This document shows, piece by piece, positions 51,840-59,315 of a stretch of DNA of 59,315 nucleotides. Under the pieces are notes generated by a model. It had not been told where the DNA came from and ran no database searches. It saw only the letters and a list, made by a program, of their open reading frames with translations. Source of the stretch: an uncultured Clostridia bacterium (GTDB taxonomy: Bacteria; Bacillota; Clostridia; Oscillospirales; Acutalibacteraceae). Location of the stretch: NCBI GenBank assembly GCA_947584595.1, contig CANPWP010000010.1, positions 1 to 59,315 on the forward strand, given 5' to 3'. Numbering within the stretch: the first letter of the stretch is position 1; each line of letters opens with the position of its first letter. Position numbers and translations under genes: made by a program.

Positions 51840-51973
51840 TAAGCGTTACCTCCGATTGTTTATAAAAAATAAACAACATTTTAAAAGTTAAATTTTTACA
51901 CTTTTATAATTATATAATAAAAATTATATTTTATCAACAATATATATTTAATATTTTTGATTTGGAGTAATTT

Positions 51974-54202
51974 ATGATTCAAGAATATGAAAGTAACACC
52001 GTTTATGAATGTACGGGCGTTGTAGAGTCTGTAATATACAGAAATGAAGAGAACGGTTATACGGTAATTGAGCTTTCAGGCGATGATGCAATTACGGCAG
52101 TAGGCATTATGCCCCTGTTAAATGTTGGAGAAGAGGTTAAACTTACCGGCACGTTTAAAAATCATCCGTCATACGGTATGCAGTTTTCAGTTGCCTCCTG
52201 TGAGCAGAGTATTCCAAAAAGTTTAGGAGGCATATTAAAGTATTTGTCATCGGGAGCAATAAAGGGGATAGGTCCGGCTACTGCCCAAAAGCTTGTAAAG
52301 GAATACAAAGAAAAAACTATTGAAGTTCTTGAAAACGAGCCTGAGCGTGTTGCTAAGATGAGGGGCATTACTTTAGAAAAAGCAAAAGAAATAAGCAGAC
52401 AAATAAAAATGAACACAGGTGTAAGAGAGCTTTTAGTGTATTTTGCAGGTTATGATATTTCTCCAAGCAGTGCTTTGGCTGTTTATAAAGCTCTGGGCAA
52501 TGAGGCGATAGAAAGAATCAAAGAAAACCCTTATATTCTTTGTAACGGCGGCTTTAATATTTCTTTTGAAAAGGCGGATAAAATTGCGATGTCACAGGAA
52601 AAACCTGCTGACAGCGAGTACCGTATTCGAGCAGGGTTAGCCTATGTATTAAATCACAATATGATAAACGGACATACCTGTCTTCCAAAGGATACCTTGG
52701 TTAAAGTATCTGCCAATTTTTTAGGTATAAGAGAAGAGCTTTGTTTATCCATATTAGATGAAATGATTTTAGATTCATCGATTGCAAAAGATGAGATAGG
52801 CGACAAGACTTTTACTTTTATTCCGTATGTTCACAGATGTGAAAAATTCATAGCCGCAAGAATCAATTTTATTTGCAGATATCCTGCCGATAGAATTCCC
52901 GATATTGATAAAAGAATAAAACATATAGAAGATACGGAAAATATTCAATATGCAGACTTGCAGAAAAAAGCAATAAACGACGCCTTATCAAAAGGTATGC
53001 TTGTACTTACGGGAGGACCGGGAACAGGTAAAACCACAACGCTTAACGCAATTATCAGAATTTTAAAGGATTGCGGAAAAAAGGTGTTTTTAACTGCTCC
53101 CACAGGACGTGCGGCACAGCGTATGAGCAAGGTTACAGGCTGTGAGGCTAAAACGATTCACAGGCTTTTAGAGGTAAACTTTACAAAAGGGGAAGAAATG
53201 GCGTTTAAGCATAATGAGAAAAATTTACTTGACTGTGATGCGCTTGTTGTAGATGAAGTTTCAATGGTGGACGTTTTTCTCTTTGAAAGTCTTATGAAAG
53301 CACTGCCTTTAGGATGCAGACTTATCCTTGTAGGCGATTCAAACCAGCTTCCGTCAGTAGGACCCGGAAATGTTTTAGAGGATATTGTATCATCAAACAC
53401 AATTCCCATTGTTGCCCTTAATGAAATTTTTCGTCAGTCAATGGAAAGCCTGATAGTTACAAATGCTCATAAAATTGTAAACGGAGAAATGCCCGACCTT
53501 GAAAAAAAGGATAAAGACTTTTTCTTTTTGCCCTGCTATAATCAGTATGATATAAGCAATATTATTGTTGATTTGTGCAAAAGACGTTTGCCGAATTCCT
53601 ACGGCTATTCTCCTTTTGAAGATATACAGGTGCTTGCTCCTTCTAAAAAGGGAGAGCTTGGTACAGTTGAGCTTAATAAAAAATTGCAGTCAGCCTTAAA
53701 TCCAAATACAGAAAATGCAGAAGAACTTACCGTAAACGGAAAAAACTTTCGCAAAGGCGATAAGGTGATGCAGATAAAAAATAATTATGATATTAACTGG
53801 TATAAGGAAAACGGAGAAACAGGCACAGGAATTTTTAACGGAGATATAGGAATTTTAGAAAGTATCAGCAAAAAGAGCAACATTATAAAAGTGATTTTTG
53901 ATGATAAAATTGCTGTTTATGACAGCGACAGCGTCTCAGACCTTGATTTTGCCTACGCTTGTACCGTTCATAAAAGTCAGGGAAATGAATTTGAGGCGGT
54001 AATTATTCCAATGCATAAAGGCGCACCTCAGCTTTATTACAGAAACTTGCTGTACACAGCCGTAACAAGAGCAAAAAAGCTTTTAATTTTAGTAGGCGAT
54101 AAAAATACGGTTGAATATATGGTAAACAACAACCGCCGTTCAAAGCGTTACAGCGGACTGAAAGAATTTTTAATCAGGTGCAGAAATGAACAGAATATTT
54201 AA
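51974..54202 (+). CDS. recD2: RecD2-type ATP-dependent DNA helicase
   Basis: A 5'-3' superfamily 1B helicase that works without RecBC. 742 residues: N-terminal OB-like/HhH region (about 1-200), Walker A GGPGTGKTTTL near 345, TGRAAQRM, Walker B VVDEVSMVDVFL near 425, GDSNQLPSVGPGNVLEDI, EIFRQS and the C-terminal VHKSQGNEFEAVIIP and YTAVTRAKKLL. It overlaps the downstream comF-like gene by 17 bp. Confidence 0.96.
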   Translation: MIQEYESNTVYECTGVVESVIYRNEENGYTVIELSGDDAITAVGIMPLLNVGEEVKLTGTFKNHPSYGMQFSVASCEQSIPKSLGGILKYLSSGAIKGIGPATAQKLVKEYKEKTIEVLENEPERVAKMRGITLEKAKEISRQIKMNTGVRELLVYFAGYDISPSSALAVYKALGNEAIERIKENPYILCNGGFNISFEKADKIAMSQEKPADSEYRIRAGLAYVLNHNMINGHTCLPKDTLVKVSANFLGIREELCLSILDEMILDSSIAKDEIGDKTFTFIPYVHRCEKFIAARINFICRYPADRIPDIDKRIKHIEDTENIQYADLQKKAINDALSKGMLVLTGGPGTGKTTTLNAIIRILKDCGKKVFLTAPTGRAAQRMSKVTGCEAKTIHRLLEVNFTKGEEMAFKHNEKNLLDCDALVVDEVSMVDVFLFESLMKALPLGCRLILVGDSNQLPSVGPGNVLEDIVSSNTIPIVALNEIFRQSMESLIVTNAHKIVNGEMPDLEKKDKDFFFLPCYNQYDISNIIVDLCKRRLPNSYGYSPFEDIQVLAPSKKGELGTVELNKKLQSALNPNTENAEELTVNGKNFRKGDKVMQIKNNYDINWYKENGETGTGIFNGDIGILESISKKSNIIKVIFDDKIAVYDSDSVSDLDFAYACTVHKSQGNEFEAVIIPMHKGAPQLYYRNLLYTAVTRAKKLLILVGDKNTVEYMVNNNRRSKRYSGLKEFLIRCRNEQNI

Positions 54203-54824
54203 TTTTATAATTAATTTGTTTTATCCCTCAAGATGTGCCTTTTGTAATAAAATAACGGATAAAGAAAAGGTCTGCTGTGAAGAATGTAACAGTAAAATAA
54301 ACGGTGTAAAATCTATAACGACCGTGCTTAATAATACATTTTGTGTGAGCCCGTTTCCTTATTGCAGTATTTACAGAGATGCAATTATAAACTTTAAATT
54401 TAATGGAAAAATTCAAAATGCAGAAACTCTTTCTTTGTATATGCTTAAAGCAATAAGAGAATACTATAATGATGATAAATTTGATTATGTAACTGCCGTT
54501 CCTTTAAGCAAAAATCAAAGAATTGAAAGAGGCTTTAATCAATCTGAAATTCTTGCAAGAAAAATTTCAGAATATTTAAATATTCCTTATAAGGAGTGTC
54601 TTGTAAAAATAAAAGATAATGAACCCCAACATTCCTTGAACAGTAATTTAAGAAAGCAAAATGTTAAGGGTGTTTATAAGACAGCAAATCAAGATATAAC
54701 AAATTTAAGAATTTTACTTATAGATGATATTGTTACAACAGGCTGTACTCTTGAGGAATGTACAAGGATTTTGAAAAAATCTAAAAATCAAGTGATGTGT
54801 TGTGCATTTTGTAAGACACAGTAA
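54186..54824 (+). CDS. comF: ComF family phosphoribosyltransferase-like protein
   Basis: 212 residues with an N-terminal four-Cys zinc site (CAFCNKITDKEKVCCEEC, about 15-33), a middle segment AVPLSKNQRIERGFNQSEILA, and the PRTase signature LLIDDIVTTGCTLEEC. ComF proteins help DNA uptake during natural transformation in Bacillus and others. It overlaps recD2; no other competence genes are nearby. Confidence 0.93.
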   Translation: MNRIFNFIINLFYPSRCAFCNKITDKEKVCCEECNSKINGVKSITTVLNNTFCVSPFPYCSIYRDAIINFKFNGKIQNAETLSLYMLKAIREYYNDDKFDYVTAVPLSKNQRIERGFNQSEILARKISEYLNIPYKECLVKIKDNEPQHSLNSNLRKQNVKGVYKTANQDITNLRILLIDDIVTTGCTLEECTRILKKSKNQVMCCAFCKTQ

Positions 54825-54843
54825 AATAAATATTGAAATAAGA

Positions 54844-55010
54844 ATTAATATTAAACTCTAATAAAAAATGAATATTTTCAGGCATATTTTGTGCCGTATA
54901 TCGTACTATATCCTCAAAAGAAATCAGTTTTTGCAGTACGGCGTTCGTCTGACATAAAACCTGCTTTTAAATTTTATCTCATTTTTAATTGAACTTTAGT
55001 ATAAGTTATA
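54844..55010 (+). mobile_element. MITE-like element copy B
   Basis: ~165 bp, aligned with 19406-19571 along its length. Terminal inverted repeats: ATATTAAACTCTAATAAAAAATG against the complement of the right end matches at 18 of 23 positions. Its interior carries GGCATATTTTGTG, ATCCTCAAAAG and CAGTTTTTGCAGTA. No open frame. Confidence 0.65.
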
Positions 55011-55017
55011 ATATAAT
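54989..55017 (+). promoter_or_regulatory. Promoter of mreB with its -35 in element copy B
   Basis: TTGAAC (54989-54994), 17 bp, TATAAT (55012-55017). The -35 lies in the right terminal repeat of the element, the -10 just outside. The predicted leader is about 24 bases. Confidence 0.65.
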
Positions 55018-55047
55018 TACATAAAGGTTTAGATAAGGAGAAATATT

Positions 55048-56064
55048 ATGGATTTGGCTATTGACTTAGGAAGCACAAGGACAAGAGTATTTATTCCCGA
55101 CAAAGGAAAAATTATAGATGAGGCAACAGTTGCCGCAATAGATTTGGAGAAAGAAGAAATTTTCGCAGTAGGAGACAAAGCCTATAAAATGCTCGGCAAA
55201 ACTCCTTCTAAAATTGAAGCTATGTATCTTCTTGACAGCGGAGTAATAGCGGAGTCAAGAATTTTAGAGGATATGCTTAAAATTACGTTGCAAAATACGT
55301 CGACAGGAAAAATGGTTAAACCTCGTTCAGTTGCGTCAATACCAAGCGGTGTAACAGAGGTTGAAAAGCGTGCTGTAATCAATGCGATATCGAGTCTTGG
55401 AGTAAGACAAATTTTCTTAATAGATTCAACAAAAGCCGCAATTATGGGCTGTGGATTAGATGTTATGAGTCCCAGAGGTAAAATGATTGCAAACTTTGGC
55501 GGCGGAAGAGCAGATGCGGCGGTAGTATCATTAGGCGGAGTGTCCGTTTCAAAAACCACCAATAAAGCCGGAAGAAAAATGGACGAGGAAATTATTAAAT
55601 TTGCAAGAAAGAAATATTCTCTTATCATAGGCAATAATATGGCAGAATCCTGTAAAAAGGCAATCGGTTCGCTTATGCCTTTGCCTGAAGAAATAATATT
55701 CAGATTAAAAGGCAGAGATGCAATAACAGGACTTCCGAAGTTTGTAGACGTAAGCTCAGAAGAAATAAGAGAGGTTTTAACTGAACTTGCAATGGGAATG
55801 GTTCAAATAGTAAAAAATGTCTTAGAGGAAACTCCACCTGAGCTAATGTCGGACATTTATACAGACGGCATTATTTTTACAGGCGGACTTGCGAATATTT
55901 ACGGTTTTTCCAAGTTAATTGCTCAAAATACAAATATCAATGTACTTGTAGCGGAAAATCCTCAGGACTGTGTAATTAAAGGCTGTGCAAAGGCTATAAG
56001 CTACATAGCTGCAGCAGAAAAAGGAGATAAATCAGAACAGACGCCGTTAGTACAGGTATATTAA
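55048..56064 (+). CDS. mreB: Divergent MreB-like actin homologue
   Basis: 338 residues. MreB forms membrane-bound filaments guiding peptidoglycan synthesis. The actin-type phosphate 1 motif is AIDLGSTRTRVF (canonical DLGTANTLV) and phosphate 2 is IANFGGGRADAAVVSLGG (canonical VDIGGGTTDVAVISLGG), so an Asp and a Thr normally in the nucleotide site are replaced by Asn and Arg. IPSGVTEVEKRAV with the catalytic-type Glu, and DGIIFTGGLANIYGF (adenosine motif) remain. No mreC or mreD follows. It could be an MreB/Mbl paralogue with altered ATP turnover. Confidence 0.9.
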   Translation: MDLAIDLGSTRTRVFIPDKGKIIDEATVAAIDLEKEEIFAVGDKAYKMLGKTPSKIEAMYLLDSGVIAESRILEDMLKITLQNTSTGKMVKPRSVASIPSGVTEVEKRAVINAISSLGVRQIFLIDSTKAAIMGCGLDVMSPRGKMIANFGGGRADAAVVSLGGVSVSKTTNKAGRKMDEEIIKFARKKYSLIIGNNMAESCKKAIGSLMPLPEEIIFRLKGRDAITGLPKFVDVSSEEIREVLTELAMGMVQIVKNVLEETPPELMSDIYTDGIIFTGGLANIYGFSKLIAQNTNINVLVAENPQDCVIKGCAKAISYIAAAEKGDKSEQTPLVQVY

Positions 56065-56128
56065 AATCATAATAGCAATTTTAAAAATCAATATATAGTA
56101 AATTTTTCTGATAAAGGTTTATAAAAAC

Positions 56129-56169
56129 AGCCAATGCCCCGAAAGAAAGGTCTTTCGAGGCATTTGGCT
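56129..56169 (-). terminator. Terminator between mreB and the manganese-catalase gene
   Basis: AGCCAATGCCCCGAAAGA / TCTTTCGAGGCATTTGGCT, nearly perfect 18-bp stem. On the minus strand it runs into GTTTTTATAAA; on plus it is followed by a short T-run. Confidence 0.75.
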
Positions 56170-56252
56170 GCTTGCGGATAATTTTTTCTGAATGTTATAA
56201 AGTATAAACGATATTATTTAGTCTTATATTTTTTAGGAAGTTGGTTAAGTTT

Positions 56253-56921
56253 TTAGTTGAACGCAGGTGCTTTGAAATTTGAATCTGCAAAAACGTCGCC
56301 GTTAGGTGACGGTTCTGACATACTAAAGTACATTTTTGCTGCTTTTGTTGTTCCGAAATCTCTGTTTGAACCTGTATCCTGTACCTTGTTGAATGCTTCT
56401 CTGAACATTGCATTGTGTGCTTCTTCTCTGTTTAATAAAAAGTCGATAGTTTCTCTTACCTTTTTGTCTTCAATCTGTCTGTAAAGATATTCGTAAACTA
56501 CTTTTGCTCTTTGCTCAGATGCAATGTTTGACAACAGATCTGCACATAAATCACCTGTTACCGTAACATAGTCGCCTGTCCAGGAATAACCTGATGCGTT
56601 AATTAAACCCGGATTAAGTCCTAAAATTACGTGAGACTGAATTTCTCCTGCATCAACCTGTGTATAGTCAACATCGTGTCCGTTTAAAAGATTAATTGTT
56701 TGAGCTACCATTTCCATATGACCCAGCTCTTCTGCCGCAATATCAAGGAAAAGGTCTTTAATTTCAGGATCTTTAATTCTAAAACTCTGTGACATATACT
56801 GCATAGCGGCCTTAAGTTCACCGTTTCCGCCGCCTAATTGCTCTTGTAAAAGCACAGCGTATTGAGGGTTTGCCTTTTCTACTGCAACAGGGTGAAAAAG
56901 TTGTTTTTCGTGTTTAAACAT
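56253..56921 (-). CDS. Manganese-catalase family protein
   Basis: 222 residues. Motifs AAEELGHMEMVAQTI and LNREEAHNAMFREAF supply the two E-x2-H metal sites. It has the same fold as CotJC at 47333 but a longer C-terminal extension. Such proteins (YjqC-like) may destroy peroxide, often in or around the spore. ATG at 56921 follows AAGGAGATC; an upstream frame to 56972 lacks support. It ends at the hairpin at 56129-56169. Confidence 0.9.
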   Translation of the reverse strand: MFKHEKQLFHPVAVEKANPQYAVLLQEQLGGGNGELKAAMQYMSQSFRIKDPEIKDLFLDIAAEELGHMEMVAQTINLLNGHDVDYTQVDAGEIQSHVILGLNPGLINASGYSWTGDYVTVTGDLCADLLSNIASEQRAKVVYEYLYRQIEDKKVRETIDFLLNREEAHNAMFREAFNKVQDTGSNRDFGTTKAAKMYFSMSEPSPNGDVFADSNFKAPAFN

Positions 56922-57101
56922 AATATGATCTCCTTTCGTATTTTCAATTTTATTCTTTGAAAATATGCTCATATTATGCCGACAATAATTGTATAAAAGC
57001 TGAAAAATTTTACTATAAAATAATGAAAATATAATAAATTTACTACTTGATTTTTAAAAAAATAAAGTGTAAAATATACAAGTTGAAAATTTTATATAAA
57101 T

Positions 57102-57185
57102 GCGGGTGTGGCGGAATTGGCAGACGCGCTAGATTTAGGTTCTAGTGGCAACACCGTGCAGGTTCAAGTCCTGTCACCCGCACCA
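57102..57185 (+). tRNA. tRNA-Leu (anticodon UAG)
   Basis: A complete cloverleaf: acceptor GCGGGTG / CACCCGC, D-arm, anticodon stem CTAGA / TCTAG with loop TTTAGGT (anticodon TAG at 57136-57138), a long variable arm typical of leucine tRNA, T-arm with GGTTCAAGTCC, and encoded CCA. Confidence 0.97.
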
Positions 57186-57186
57186 T

Positions 57187-57232
57187 ATCGAGTGTTCATA
57201 AGGGATTTCACTTTATGAACGCTCGATTTCTT
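57187..57232 (+). terminator. Terminator of tRNA-Leu
   Basis: ATCGAGTGTTCATA / TATGAACGCTCGAT, one mismatch, followed by TTCTTTTT. Confidence 0.75.
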
Positions 57233-57271
57233 TTTATCTATGTATGGAGCAGGCTGGTGCCTGCTCGTTGT

Positions 57272-59222
<1,951 letters not shown>

Positions 59223-59236
59223 AACGTCACGTCACC

Positions 59237-59315
59237 TCACCTTTCTCTGTCCCGCTGCCTTTGCAGATAACGGGCGTAATATTCCAACGCCTTTACGATA
59301 TAGTCCTCCATCTGC
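59237..59315 (-). CDS. C-terminal end of an element gene, cut by the window
   Basis: An open frame entering from the window edge and stopping at 59237; the last residues are KALEYYARYLQRQRDRER. An internal ATG at 59311 could also be the start of a 24-residue peptide. It lies 14 bp upstream of the 87-residue gene in the same direction. Confidence 0.5.
   Translation of the reverse strand, partial: QMEDYIVKALEYYARYLQRQRDRER

Overview
The window is AT-rich chromosomal DNA from an anaerobic, spore-forming Firmicute of the Clostridia (Oscillospiraceae/Ruminococcus type). The pointers are a T-box leader on pheST, a Streptococcus/Clostridium-type fabK-accA lipid operon, a complete cotJABC spore-coat operon, and secreted dockerin proteins. 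One dockerin protein is an alpha-amylase with a CBM26-like starch-binding domain, which resembles the amylosome of Ruminococcus bromii and relatives. The species assignment is inference; only sequence recognition was available.

Layout. 1-880: C-terminal end of a dockerin protein with near-identical Ig-like repeats. 887-5779: minus-strand pheS-pheT (T-box controlled, with a 97-bp tandem repeat between T-box and pheS), then ireB and a small unknown gene. 5788-8380: membrane protein, nnrD, lipoprotein and a MazF toxin without a visible antitoxin. 8673-9257: decayed starch-binding gene. 9446-22072: two nitroreductases, an HtrA protease, an O-antigen-ligase-like protein, a 3-methyladenine glycosylase, bioY under two BirA-like operators, an unknown 258-residue protein, hom-lysC, and a class A PBP. 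22293-30830: a small secreted protein, then fabK-fabD-fabG-fabF-accB-fabZ-accC-accD-accA. 30831-31261: a possible small RNA. 31262-39044: GT-C membrane protein, mntP, a family 2 glycosyltransferase, the amylase, a 39-residue Cys-rich protein, and nfo. 39115-47274: DUF1015/PAP2/beta-helix cluster, DegV, SLC13-like permease, and three accessory redox/hydrolase genes. 47288-56921: cotJABC, a four-gene DUF1624/methyltransferase/SDR/microprotein operon, a CofE-like protein, recD2-comF, a divergent MreB, and a second manganese-catalase-like protein. 57102-59315: tRNA-Leu(UAG), followed directly by the end of a GC-rich integrative element with a large serine recombinase.

How the parts connect. BioY imports the biotin that is attached to AccB (Lys124), so the BirA-type control of bioY serves the acetyl-CoA carboxylase encoded 11 kb away. 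The amylase, the first dockerin protein and the pseudogene reflect a changing extracellular starch-degrading system. PBP1A, MreB, IreB and the O-antigen-ligase-like protein belong to envelope growth. cotJABC and possibly the small Cys-rich protein point to sporulation.

The least expected signals are non-coding. (1) A pair of ~165-bp MITE-like elements whose outward ends appear to supply the -35 boxes for hom-lysC and mreB. (2) A three-copy dispersed repeat made of three consecutive hairpins. (3) The 97-bp tandem array downstream of the pheS T-box. (4) A candidate CU-rich small RNA. (5) Paired BirA operators on bioY. I did not find a clearly new multi-gene defence or metabolic system.
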